Assembly (NCBI GenBank): GCA_041687395.1
Contig: JAWLCA010000013.1
Location: 1-64,000 of the forward strand
DNA from: JAWLCA01 sp041687395
Lineage (GTDB): Bacteria; Pseudomonadota; Alphaproteobacteria; Rhodobacterales; Rhodobacteraceae
Direction: 5' to 3'
Length of the DNA stretch: 64,000 nucleotides
Made by a program: the position numbers and the translations under genes. This document shows positions 8,951-16,671 of this stretch, piece after piece. The stretch's first letter is position 1; each line of letters starts with the position of its first letter. The notes beneath the pieces are model-generated. The model saw nothing but the letters and a program-made list of their open reading frames with translations, ran no database searches and had not been told where the DNA came from.

Positions 8951-9834
8951 CAGTAGTTCACCCGGCGTTCGATATAGCGGAACTGGATCACCGTCAGCAC
9001 GATCACGATCCCCATCAGGATCACCGACTGCGCAGCCGACGAACCGAGGTTCAAACCGACAAACCCGTCGCGATAGACCTTGTAGACCAGAATATTGGTG
9101 GCCTGCGCCGGGCCGCCTTCGGTCGTGGCGTGGATGATCCCGAAGGTATCGAACATCGCGTAGACGATGTTCACGACCATCAGGAAGAAGGTGATCGGCG
9201 ACAGAAGCGGGAAGACGATCGTCCAGAACCGCTTGGTCCGGCTTGCCCCGTCGATAGCCGCGGCCTCGATGAGAGAATGCGGCACTGATTGCAGCCCGGC
9301 AAGAAAGAAGATGAAATTGTAGCTGATCTGCTTCCAAGCCGCGGCGACGATGACCAGGATCATCGCGTCGGTGCTGCTGGATCGATGGTTCCAGTCGTAT
9401 CCCACCATGTCGAGGATGTAGGGCAGAATCCCGATGGAGGGGTTGAAGATGAACCACCACAACACCCCGGCGATTGCAGGCGCCACGGCGTAGGGCCAGA
9501 CAAGCATTGTCGAATAGGCGTTCCGCGAGCGCAGCATGTCATTCACCTTGACGGCAAACAGCAGCGCCAGACCCATAGACAGTAGCGTGGTTCCGACCGC
9601 AAAAACGAGCGTGACCTGCATCGAACTCAGATACAGGGGATCGGCAAACAGCCGCTTGAAGTTCTCGAATCCGACAAAGGTCGTGCGCAGACCAAAGGCA
9701 TCCTGACGCAGTACCGACTGATAGAGCGCCTGGCTGGCCGGCCAGATGAAGAAGATCAGCGTGATGATCACCTGCGGCGCCAGCAGCGCGTAAGGCAACC
9801 ACGAATTCTGGAAGGTGCTTCTTTTCGTCTGCAT
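8950..9834 (-). CDS. ugpA: Glycerol-3-phosphate ABC importer permease UgpA
   Basis: The 294-residue inner-membrane permease begins MQTKRSTFQNSWLPYALL and has six predicted spans. Its EAA loop is SLIEAAAIDGASRTKRFWTI, near residue 190. It pairs with UgpE to form the channel of the importer. A strong hairpin separates it from ugpB, so the permease genes are probably expressed less than the binding protein. Confidence 0.95.
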   Translation of the reverse strand: MQTKRSTFQNSWLPYALLAPQVIITLIFFIWPASQALYQSVLRQDAFGLRTTFVGFENFKRLFADPLYLSSMQVTLVFAVGTTLLSMGLALLFAVKVNDMLRSRNAYSTMLVWPYAVAPAIAGVLWWFIFNPSIGILPYILDMVGYDWNHRSSSTDAMILVIVAAAWKQISYNFIFFLAGLQSVPHSLIEAAAIDGASRTKRFWTIVFPLLSPITFFLMVVNIVYAMFDTFGIIHATTEGGPAQATNILVYKVYRDGFVGLNLGSSAAQSVILMGIVIVLTVIQFRYIERRVNY

Positions 9835-9865
9835 CTTGCGCGGTCTCGATTTCAGACGCGAAACG

Positions 9866-9892
9866 ACACCCGCCCGGCGACCGGGCGGGTGT
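9866..9892 (-). terminator. Perfect intercistronic hairpin between ugpB and ugpA
   Basis: ACACCCGCCCGG and its exact complement are separated by three bases, giving a 12-bp stem that is almost all G-C. No long T tract follows on the minus strand, so it probably acts as a partial terminator or an mRNA 3' stabiliser, raising binding-protein mRNA over permease mRNA. Confidence 0.8.
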
Positions 9893-9905
9893 CAGGGCTT
9901 GCGCC

Positions 9906-11228
9906 TCAGTTCAGCGCGGCTTCGAACTCGCGCAGAAGCGCGTTCCCACGGCTCACGGCGTCATCCGCGGCCTGTTGGCCCGTCTTTGCGCCCGACATCA
10001 CCGCCTCCATCTCTTCCGAGATGATGTCGCGGATCTGAACGAAGTTGCCGAACCGGAGTCCCTTGGAATTCTCGGTGGGCGGGTTCAGCGTCATCTGCTT
10101 GATAGACGTGTCTGCGCCGGGGTTGGCCTCGTAGTAGCCCTGTTCCTGGCTCAGTTCATAGGCGGCCTCGGTGATCGGCAGATAGCCTGTCTCCTGATGC
10201 CACTTCGCCTGAACCTCCGGCAGCGAGAGGAACTCGAAGAAGCGTGCAACACCTTCGTATTCCTCGGGCGTCTTGCCCTGCAGCACCCAAAGCGTGGCGC
10301 CGCCGATAATGGTGTTCTGCGGCGCGCCCTCGATATCGTCATAGTAGGGCTGGAAGCCGAAACCCACATCGAATTCAGCGTTCCGCATGACGGCAGCTCG
10401 TCCGGCGGACGAGTTGAAGAACATCGCACATTCGCCCGACAGGAACAGCGGCTGCGCATCAGGGCCCGAGCCGGGGCCGCCCCAACGGAACACGCCTTCG
10501 TCCTGCCAGGTCTTCAGGTTATCCCAGTGGCGGGCAAGTTCGGGCGAGTTGAACACGAACTCGGTGTCGAAGCCCGCAAAGCCGTTCTCCTGCGTGCCAA
10601 GCGGCAGGTTGTGCCAGGCGGTGAAGTTCTCAAGCATCAGCCAGCTTGGCCAAGTCGTGGTGAAGCCGCAGGGCGCTGCTCCGGATTCTATGATCTGGCG
10701 CGACATCTCCTCCATCTGGGCCCATGTCTCGGGCGGCTGTTCGGGATCAAGGCCGGCGGCCTCGAAGACGTCCTTGTTGTAATACAGGATCGGCGTGGAA
10801 GAGTTGAACGGGTACGACAGCATGTTGCCGTTCGGATCGGTGTAATAGCCCACCACGGAAGGAAGATACGCCTCGGGGTCGAACGGCACATCGTAGTCGG
10901 CCATCAACTGATAGATCGGATAGATGGCGCCTTCGGCTGCCATCATCGTCCCGGTGCCGACCTCGAACACCTGCACGATGTGGGGCTGCTGATTTGCACG
11001 AAAGGCCGCGATCGCGCCGGTCATTGTCTCGGTGTAGGTTCCCCGAAAACTCGGAACGACCTCATATTCGTCCTGGCTTTCGTTGAAGCTCTGCGCGACG
11101 CCTTCCAGAATCTCGCCCAGCTCTCCACCCATGGCGTGCCACCAGTCGATCGTCACCTGCGCCTGCGCGCCCGATGCGGCCAGCGTCCATGCAAGCGCTG
11201 TTCCGGTGAGAAGTGAGTTCAAACGCAT
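9906..11228 (-). CDS. ugpB: Periplasmic glycerol-3-phosphate binding protein UgpB
   Basis: This 440-residue family 1 solute-binding protein begins with the Sec signal MRLNSLLTGTALAWTLAASG and is probably cleaved after GAQA. The mature part opens VTIDWWHAMGGELGEIL, and TEFVFNSPELARHWDNLKTW and MFFNSSAGRAAV follow. The UgpB identity rests on WWHAMGG and on the BAEC gene order. The ATG at 11228 has GGGAGA upstream; the longer open frame adds 16 residues that do not look like a signal. It is the first gene of the importer operon. Confidence 0.95.
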   Translation of the reverse strand: MRLNSLLTGTALAWTLAASGAQAQVTIDWWHAMGGELGEILEGVAQSFNESQDEYEVVPSFRGTYTETMTGAIAAFRANQQPHIVQVFEVGTGTMMAAEGAIYPIYQLMADYDVPFDPEAYLPSVVGYYTDPNGNMLSYPFNSSTPILYYNKDVFEAAGLDPEQPPETWAQMEEMSRQIIESGAAPCGFTTTWPSWLMLENFTAWHNLPLGTQENGFAGFDTEFVFNSPELARHWDNLKTWQDEGVFRWGGPGSGPDAQPLFLSGECAMFFNSSAGRAAVMRNAEFDVGFGFQPYYDDIEGAPQNTIIGGATLWVLQGKTPEEYEGVARFFEFLSLPEVQAKWHQETGYLPITEAAYELSQEQGYYEANPGADTSIKQMTLNPPTENSKGLRFGNFVQIRDIISEEMEAVMSGAKTGQQAADDAVSRGNALLREFEAALN

Positions 11229-11419
11229 CTTGGGATCTCCCGTTCGTGTTCTATGGGGCGGTATGCCCACCAGCACGCCTGTCAGCGGGCGTGCCGGCCG
11301 TCGCTACCCGTTGAACTTGAAGGTTTCACGACACAAGGATGATAGCTGCGCAACACAACAAGGTGCAATCGAAAGCTGACGAAAAAGAGGGAAAGCCAAC
11401 CTTGCGTGACCTGGGCCGT

Positions 11420-12109
11420 TCATCCGGTCGTGGTCTTCCTCGGCAGGAGCCCCGGGGCCTGCGCGGCATGCTGCCGGATCAGGCCGGGCAGATCACGAAA
11501 CGAGTCGAAGGCAGCCGCGTGCCGGATCTCGCCAAGCGCTTTCTTGCGATAGCCCCGCGTGAACAGAAGGAACGGCACCTCGGCACGCGACGCGGTCTCT
11601 GCATCGATTTCGCTGTCGCCGACGTAGATCCACTGTCCTTTGCCAAGCGCAGCAAAGGTATCCAGCAGCGGCGCCGGGTCGGGTTTGCGCTGTGGAAGAC
11701 TGTCGCCCCCGCGAACCGCCTTGAAAAAACCGGACAACCCCATATGACGCAAGACGCTCTCGGCGGGACGCAGTGGCTTGTTGGTGCAGATCCCCAAAAG
11801 TGCCCCGGTGGATCGCAACTCCTCCAGAATCTCCGGGACATCAGGGTACACCGTCGTCAATCCGACGGCGTCGTCGTAGAGCGCCAGGAAAGCGCGGTGC
11901 AGTTCGTCCTGATGGCTTTCGGCAATCCCTCTAGCCTCTCGCATGCGGGTCACGAACGCCGCTGCGCCATTGCCGATGAAGCTGCGGGTCTGCTGCAGCG
12001 AGATCGGCTCGACCCCGATCTCTGTCAGCACCCGATTGGCGATGACATGAATGTCCGGCGCGCTGTCGATCAGCGTGCCGTCCAGATCAAACACAACGGC
12101 CGTGGACAT
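11420..12109 (-). CDS. gph: HAD-family phosphoglycolate phosphatase
   Basis: This enzyme hydrolyses 2-phosphoglycolate, which arises from DNA repair and, where present, from RubisCO. The 229-residue product has the HAD motifs in order: FDLDGTLIDS at residues 6-15, with the nucleophile Asp, CTNKP (motif II), the Lys in the QRKPDP segment (motif III), and YVGDSEID (motif IV). The ATG overlaps the stop of the upstream redoxin gene as TGATG. It is the last gene of rpe-redoxin-gph. Other small HAD phosphatases share the motifs, so the substrate is inferred. Confidence 0.85.
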   Translation of the reverse strand: MSTAVVFDLDGTLIDSAPDIHVIANRVLTEIGVEPISLQQTRSFIGNGAAAFVTRMREARGIAESHQDELHRAFLALYDDAVGLTTVYPDVPEILEELRSTGALLGICTNKPLRPAESVLRHMGLSGFFKAVRGGDSLPQRKPDPAPLLDTFAALGKGQWIYVGDSEIDAETASRAEVPFLLFTRGYRKKALGEIRHAAAFDSFRDLPGLIRQHAAQAPGLLPRKTTTG

Positions 12110-12663
12110 CACGTAGACTTCCACTTGATCGAGCAGCCCACCGACGGTGTCTGGTCGGCAGGCCCCTGCCCCGTCGCGGCAATCTGCCTCATCGCCTCGA
12201 ACAACTCCCGCCTGTTGTCGGGACCGGCGGTCCCGCGGCCGGAACTGTCCAGCCGGCCGCGATATTGCAACTCACCCGCCGCGTTCAGACCGAAGAAATC
12301 CGGTGTGCAGGCCGCGCCCCAGGCGCGGGCAACATCCTGGTTTTCGTCGTGGAGATAGGGAAAGGGCAAGCCGCGTTCCCGCGCCAATCTTCCCATATTC
12401 TCGAAACTGTCGGCCGGATGCGTCGTGGCATCGTTTGAGCAGATCGCCGCGACACCCATGCCCATCGACTGCAACGCGCGGGCCTCGACGATCAGTCGCT
12501 CCAGCACCGCAAGCACGTAAGGACAATGGTTGCAGATGAACATGACCAGAGTCCCGTTCGGACCGGCTATCTCGGGCAGCGTGTAGGTCTTGCCATCTGT
12601 CGCCGGCAAACCGAACCCCGGCGCCTTCCACCCGAAATCGCAAACCGGGGTTGAGACTGCCAT
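12109..12663 (-). CDS. Thioredoxin-fold (AhpC/TSA-like) redox protein
   Basis: The 184-residue product lacks a signal peptide and begins MAVSTPVCDFGWKAPGFGLP, followed by a thioredoxin fold with FICNHCPYV, a CxxC (CNHC) in the active-site place, then a typical redoxin segment LPFPYLHDENQDVARAWGAACTPDFF in two blocks with a second Cys pair partner. Relatives are annotated as thioredoxin-family or peroxiredoxin-like proteins. The substrate is unknown. It lies 12 nt after rpe and overlaps gph, so the three are probably co-transcribed. Confidence 0.8.
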   Translation of the reverse strand: MAVSTPVCDFGWKAPGFGLPATDGKTYTLPEIAGPNGTLVMFICNHCPYVLAVLERLIVEARALQSMGMGVAAICSNDATTHPADSFENMGRLARERGLPFPYLHDENQDVARAWGAACTPDFFGLNAAGELQYRGRLDSSGRGTAGPDNRRELFEAMRQIAATGQGPADQTPSVGCSIKWKST

Positions 12664-12675
12664 GATACCCTCCTG

Positions 12676-13374
12676 TCAGGCGCTGGCGCGGACGGCCTCT
12701 GCCGCAGCACGGATTGCGCGGATGTTGTCGCCGTACACCCCGGGATTGTCGACCGATCCGCCGCGGAAGACGGCCGATCCTGCGACCAGAACATCTCCGC
12801 CGGCGGCGACCACGAGCGGTGCGGTCGACGGATCAACACCCCCGTCGATCTCGATGTGGATCGGGCGATCCCCGATCATCGTGCGAAGACGGAGTATCTG
12901 GTCGACCTGGCTGTGGATGAACTTCTGGCCGCCGAACCCGGGGTTGACCGTCATCACACAGATCAGATCACAAAGGTCGAGCAATGGCGCCGCCGCCTCG
13001 ACCGGCGTGCCGGGGTTGAGCGCGAGCCCCGCCTTGGCCCCGGCCCCACGAATGGCCTGAAGCGTGCGGTGGATGTGCGGGCCGGCCTCCAGATGTGCGG
13101 TGATGATGTCGGCACCCGCCTCGGCAAAGGCGTCGATGAACGGGTCGACCGGCGAGATCATCAGGTGCACGTCCATCACTGTCTTCACGTGCCGTCGGAT
13201 CGCCCTCACCAGCGGTGGGCCAAAGGTGAGGTTCGGCACGAAATGTCCGTCCATCACATCGACATGCACCCAATCGGCGCCCTGCGCCTCGATCGCCTGA
13301 ATCTCGCGGCCGAAATCGGCAAAATCGGCGGACAGGATCGACGGGGCGATCTTGATTGGTTTGGGACCGGTCAT
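12676..13374 (-). CDS. rpe: Ribulose-phosphate 3-epimerase
   Basis: Rpe interconverts ribulose 5-phosphate and xylulose 5-phosphate in the pentose phosphate pathway. The 232-residue TIM barrel begins MTGPKPIKIAPSILSADF and shows all marker strands: WVHVDVMDGHFVPN with metal-binding His/Asp, VHLMI, MTVNPGFGGQ, and EIDGGV near residue 176. The ATG at 13374 fits known N-termini; the 34 residues further upstream in the frame look random. It heads the rpe-redoxin-gph operon. Confidence 0.97.
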   Translation of the reverse strand: MTGPKPIKIAPSILSADFADFGREIQAIEAQGADWVHVDVMDGHFVPNLTFGPPLVRAIRRHVKTVMDVHLMISPVDPFIDAFAEAGADIITAHLEAGPHIHRTLQAIRGAGAKAGLALNPGTPVEAAAPLLDLCDLICVMTVNPGFGGQKFIHSQVDQILRLRTMIGDRPIHIEIDGGVDPSTAPLVVAAGGDVLVAGSAVFRGGSVDNPGVYGDNIRAIRAAAEAVRASA

Positions 13375-13482
13375 GGATGTCCTCTTGGTGGCTCGCGTTA
13401 CAGCTTGCGACCGGTAGGTGACACGCGCGACCCTCGCGGTCAATCCGACCCGAGAGCCCAAGAGGACTAAGCGCATGGCAGT

Positions 13483-14181
13483 CTAGCGTGACAGAGCCGC
13501 ACGCTCTGCCTCCGGCGCCAGGGGCGCCCCTGCCCCAATGCTGTCCAGCATGGCATCGATCATCCCGGTCGCAACATCCGACGCCGGAAGATACGCAGCC
13601 CCGTCTCCTTCGGCGACGCTCAACGCGGTTGTCCAGCCGTCCTCGGAGCGGCAGACCACAGCGCGCGCGCGCTCGATCCCGATCAGGCGGCAAAGTCCCA
13701 GCTCGGTGTCGAAACTCGCCAATGCCCGGGCACTTTGGCCGTCGGGCAACTGAACTTCTGCCCCAGTCGGGAGGCTTGCCAAGGCAACTGCGGCCGCAGC
13801 AATAGGATCTGAAGCGACAGGCCCAGGCACCGAGCCGCGTCCGACCAGGAATCCGCCGAAGCCCACTGCCAGCACCAGTGACGCGGCCAGCGCCATGCCC
13901 CAGATCGACCCCGCCGGCCGCACGCGCCGATGCAGCGGGACGATCGTCGACGCCTCTTCCGCGTCTGTTCTCAGGACCGCCTGGATCAGGCGATCGGGGA
14001 TGGGTTCTGCCGGATAAGCTTCACGCAGCAGCGCGCGGGTTTCTGCGAAGGCGGCAAACCGCTCTGCCAGCAGCGGATCCCTGTCGATCAGCTGGCTCAG
14101 CCGCTCTGCATCTGCGCCCCGCAATTCCCCGTCGGCCAGCGCCATCAGCATCTCGTCACTCACTTCGTTGTTATTCGTCAT
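13483..14181 (-). CDS. Membrane-anchored anti-sigma factor
   Basis: The 232-residue protein has a cytoplasmic N-terminal part (about 1-95) with DEMLMALADGELRGADAERL, the helix pattern of anti-sigma domains. One membrane span follows, near 96-115 (MALAASLVLAVGFGGFLVG), and then a periplasmic part of about 115 residues. The CxxC zinc motif of ZAS domains is absent. The gene overlaps the sigma factor by 4 nt (ATGA), the standard arrangement for a partner that holds the sigma factor inactive until an envelope signal arrives. The subtilase transcribed in the opposite direction is a possible source of that signal, which is inference. Confidence 0.85.
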   Translation of the reverse strand: MTNNNEVSDEMLMALADGELRGADAERLSQLIDRDPLLAERFAAFAETRALLREAYPAEPIPDRLIQAVLRTDAEEASTIVPLHRRVRPAGSIWGMALAASLVLAVGFGGFLVGRGSVPGPVASDPIAAAAVALASLPTGAEVQLPDGQSARALASFDTELGLCRLIGIERARAVVCRSEDGWTTALSVAEGDGAAYLPASDVATGMIDAMLDSIGAGAPLAPEAERAALSR

Positions 14182-14699
14182 GTTCCGAGCCCTTTCCTGC
14201 CCGCAGCGTCGGGGGCCATGTTCAGCGCAGACGCAAGTGCAGTGCGCGCCCTCGCCAAACGGCTCATTACCGTGCCTTCCGGAATTTCAAGTGCCTCGGA
14301 CACCTCGCGGTAGCGCATGCCTTCGACGCAGACGAGCATCAGGACCACGCGCTGGTCCTCTGGCAGTGTTGCCATCGCCCGCCGAACGTCTTGCAGATAA
14401 AGGCGCGTTTCCGTCGTGTTGCGGCCATCGTCTCCGACAAGCGTCAGGCCGATGCCCTCATCCAACGGTTGGGTGTCGCGCCTTGCACGGACGGTGTCGA
14501 TCCAGGTGTTGCGCATGATCCGGAACAGCCAGGAGTCGAGCCTGGTTCCAGGCGTATAGGAATCGAGATTGCGCAGACCCTTCTCGACCGTCTGCTGCAC
14601 CAGATCGTCAGCCTGATCGATCACGCCGGTCAGGCTCCGCGCAAAGGATCGCAGACGCGGCAGGAGCTCGATCATCTCTTTTCTTATCGCGGCGCTCAC
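14178..14699 (-). CDS. ECF-type RNA polymerase sigma factor
   Basis: The 173-residue protein has region 2 (FARSLTGVIDQADDLVQQTVEKGL...SWLFRIMRNTWIDTVR) and region 4 (RRAMATLPEDQRVVLMLVCVEGMRYREVSEAL...GTVMSRLARAR), the two domains of group 4 sigma factors. The first in-frame start is a GTG at 14699; an ATG at 14675 is also possible. It is followed by its anti-sigma gene. A GGAAT-N16-CGTT promoter lies just upstream and an N17 version faces the subtilase, which fits self-activation and control of the divergent operon. Confidence 0.92.
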   Translation of the reverse strand: MSAAIRKEMIELLPRLRSFARSLTGVIDQADDLVQQTVEKGLRNLDSYTPGTRLDSWLFRIMRNTWIDTVRARRDTQPLDEGIGLTLVGDDGRNTTETRLYLQDVRRAMATLPEDQRVVLMLVCVEGMRYREVSEALEIPEGTVMSRLARARTALASALNMAPDAAGRKGLGT

Positions 14700-14734
14700 T
14701 TAATTTGCCCACTGACTGGTCATCATGCCGACAG

Positions 14735-14759
14735 AACGTGGAAATACGCCGATTATTCC
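14735..14759 (-). promoter_or_regulatory. ECF-type promoter in front of the sigma gene
   Basis: On the minus strand GGAAT (14755-14759) is followed after 16 nt by CGTT (14735-14738), 36 nt before the GTG start. This matches the GGAAC-N16/17-CGTT type used by many alphaproteobacterial ECF sigma factors. Confidence 0.6.
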
Positions 14760-14801
14760 GGCAGGACAGAAAAATCATCTCAGGCAAGCGCTCGCGACCA
14801 T

Positions 14802-14827
14802 GGAATAAAGCGCCGCCCCCTACCGTT
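14802..14827 (+). promoter_or_regulatory. ECF-type promoter in front of the subtilase operon
   Basis: GGAAT (14802-14806) and CGTT (14824-14827) are 17 nt apart, 52 nt before the ATG at 14879. The elements are the same as those facing the sigma gene, so one sigma factor probably reads both sides. Confidence 0.6.
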
Positions 14828-14878
14828 GGATCCGATGATCCGTAGAAGAAAGTCGCCGAGCAAAGCAAGGAGCAGAGG

Positions 14879-16234
14879 ATGACAGAAGAGTCAGAACCGC
14901 AGGACGTGGATATCGCCCGCCGGCGTCTGCTGCGCCGGATCGGTTTCGCCTCCGGGCTTGCCTATGTCGCGCCGGCGCTCAGCGCGCTGGGAGTTGCCAG
15001 GGCTTCGGGGGGGAGCGGTGGTGGCAGCGGTGGCAGTGGTGGTCGCGGCGGATGGGATAGAAATGGTGGCGACCGAGACCAACCTGTCAGGAGGCCGGTG
15101 CAGCAGCGGCAAACCGTTCGGCGGGTAACACCTCCTCCGCCTCCACCCCTGCCAGAAATGGTCATGCTCCTGCCGGACGACACGCTCATCACCCCGGCCA
15201 TCGATGCGGGCTACCGTTTGATAGATCAAGCGCCGAATGCGGCGCTGGCAGGAAGCGTCTTTCGCCTTGGCCTGCCTACCGGCCGCAGCCCGGCTGAAGC
15301 GCGTCTGGAACTCGCGCAACTCATTCCCTCCGCCCTCGCGGATGAAAACCACCTGTACCGTCCCGACGAATTCCTGTGCAGCGATGGCGACTGTGCCGCG
15401 CACGCCATGGTCGGCTGGTCGGGTTGGCCCAGTGCCTTCGCACCGAAGATCGGGATGATCGACACCGGCATCAACACCGCCCACGATGCGCTTGAAGGGC
15501 AACGCCTGACCGTGCACCAGACCGACCTTGGCGAGCGTGACGCCGCCGGCCGTCAGCACGGCACGGCCATTGCGACAATGCTGCTGGGACGGATCGACAG
15601 TCGGGTGCCGGGCCTTTTGCCCTATGCCGAGTTGATCGCAGTGGAAGCGTTTCACCGCGATGCAAGGGGCGAGGCGGCGGATGCCTTCTCGCTTGCCTCG
15701 GCACTGGATCTGCTGCTTGCCGAAGGGGTGAGCACCATCAATCTCTCGTTTTCGGGACCAGAGAACGCCGTCCTCGCGCGGCTGGTCGATCGTGCGCGGG
15801 ATGCCGGCGTCGGTCTGGTCGCCGCGGCAGGCAACGGGGGGCCGGGCGCCGAACCCGCCTATCCCGCCGCATGGGACGGCGTCGTCGCCGTGACTGCTGT
15901 GGACTGGCGCGAGAATCCCTACCGACAGGCGAACCGTGGAGACTACATCTCGCTGGCCGCCCCCGGCGTGAATATCTGGACGGCCGCCTCGATATCGGGC
16001 GGCCGCCTGCGATCGGGCACGTCTTACGCCGCGCCCTTCGTGACCGCGTCACTCGCAGTGGAGCGGTTGCGCACCCCGGAGGCGTCGCTGGCCGAGGTGC
16101 AGGAGCGGCTCCTGGCCTGCGCCCAAGATCTGGGCGAACCTGGGCTGGACCCCGTCTACGGCCACGGACTGCTGACCGCGCCCGGACAGTGCGAGGCGTC
16201 GGATGCGGAACTTTACTCGGTCAGCGGGGACTAA
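14879..16234 (+). CDS. Exported S8 family (subtilisin-like) serine protease
   Basis: The 451-residue product has a twin-Arg leader RRRLLRRIGFASGLAYVAPA ending near ARASGG, a glycine-rich linker, a proline-rich stretch PPPPPLP near residue 90, and a protease domain. The catalytic triad is visible: Asp195 in GMIDTGI, His226 in QHGTAIATML and Ser382 in SGTSYAAPFV, with the oxyanion Asn in AAAGNGG. A strong AAGGAGCAGAGG lies before the ATG. It is the first gene of an operon with a glycine-rich protein that shares its leader and with an HprK/PqqD-like protein. Export by the Tat route is inferred from the Arg pair. Confidence 0.9.
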   Translation: MTEESEPQDVDIARRRLLRRIGFASGLAYVAPALSALGVARASGGSGGGSGGSGGRGGWDRNGGDRDQPVRRPVQQRQTVRRVTPPPPPPLPEMVMLLPDDTLITPAIDAGYRLIDQAPNAALAGSVFRLGLPTGRSPAEARLELAQLIPSALADENHLYRPDEFLCSDGDCAAHAMVGWSGWPSAFAPKIGMIDTGINTAHDALEGQRLTVHQTDLGERDAAGRQHGTAIATMLLGRIDSRVPGLLPYAELIAVEAFHRDARGEAADAFSLASALDLLLAEGVSTINLSFSGPENAVLARLVDRARDAGVGLVAAAGNGGPGAEPAYPAAWDGVVAVTAVDWRENPYRQANRGDYISLAAPGVNIWTAASISGGRLRSGTSYAAPFVTASLAVERLRTPEASLAEVQERLLACAQDLGEPGLDPVYGHGLLTAPGQCEASDAELYSVSGD

Positions 16235-16301
16235 ATCCGGCAGCGCGGCGTTTTCCATGCACAGCCGCAGCAATGCGGCGAGCTTGGCGAAAGGACACGC
16301 T

Positions 16302-16670
16302 ATGACTGACAGGATCGAAACCACCAATATCACGCGGCGCAAACTGCTGGCCCGTGTGGGGCTTGCGGCCGGGGGCGCTTATGTCGCGCCGGTGATGATG
16401 CACCTCAACGCAGCCCATGCCTCGGGCGGCAGCGGTGGCTCAGGCGGCTCTGGCGGACGTGGGGGCTCAGGCGGCCGCGGGTCGGGCGGCCGCAGCGGTG
16501 GCGGCTTCGGCGGCGGTCGTTCGGGTGGCGCTTCGGGCCCCTCCCGCGGCGGATCGCGGCCATCGCGCGGCGGTTCTCGCCCGTCAAGCCGTGGCGGGTC
16601 GAACGTGCAAAGCTCAGGCGCCACGACGGACGTCGAACGGTTCTTCCGCCAGATCTTCGCCAACAACTGA
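16302..16670 (+). CDS. Glycine/serine/arginine-rich exported protein with Tat-like leader
   Basis: The 122-residue product begins MTDRIETTNITRRKLLARVG and continues LAAGGAYVAPVMMHLNAAHASGG. Like the upstream subtilase it has an Arg pair, an AYVAP segment, and a cut region followed by SGGSGG repeats. Residues 42-105 are mostly Gly, Ser and Arg in GGRGGSGGRG- and PSRGGSRP-type repeats. The last 20 residues are ordinary, ending TTDVERFFRQIFANN. AAAGGA precedes the ATG. I know no named family. It could be a structural matrix protein or a precursor handled by the neighbouring protease and PqqD-like protein. Confidence 0.75.
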   Translation: MTDRIETTNITRRKLLARVGLAAGGAYVAPVMMHLNAAHASGGSGGSGGSGGRGGSGGRGSGGRSGGGFGGGRSGGASGPSRGGSRPSRGGSRPSSRGGSNVQSSGATTDVERFFRQIFANN

Positions 16671-16671
16671 G

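Noticed and set aside
13483..14181. Zinc-binding (ZAS) anti-sigma domain
   Set aside because: The HxxxCxxC motif is missing. The helical pattern, membrane span and overlap with the sigma gene support the anti-sigma call without zinc.
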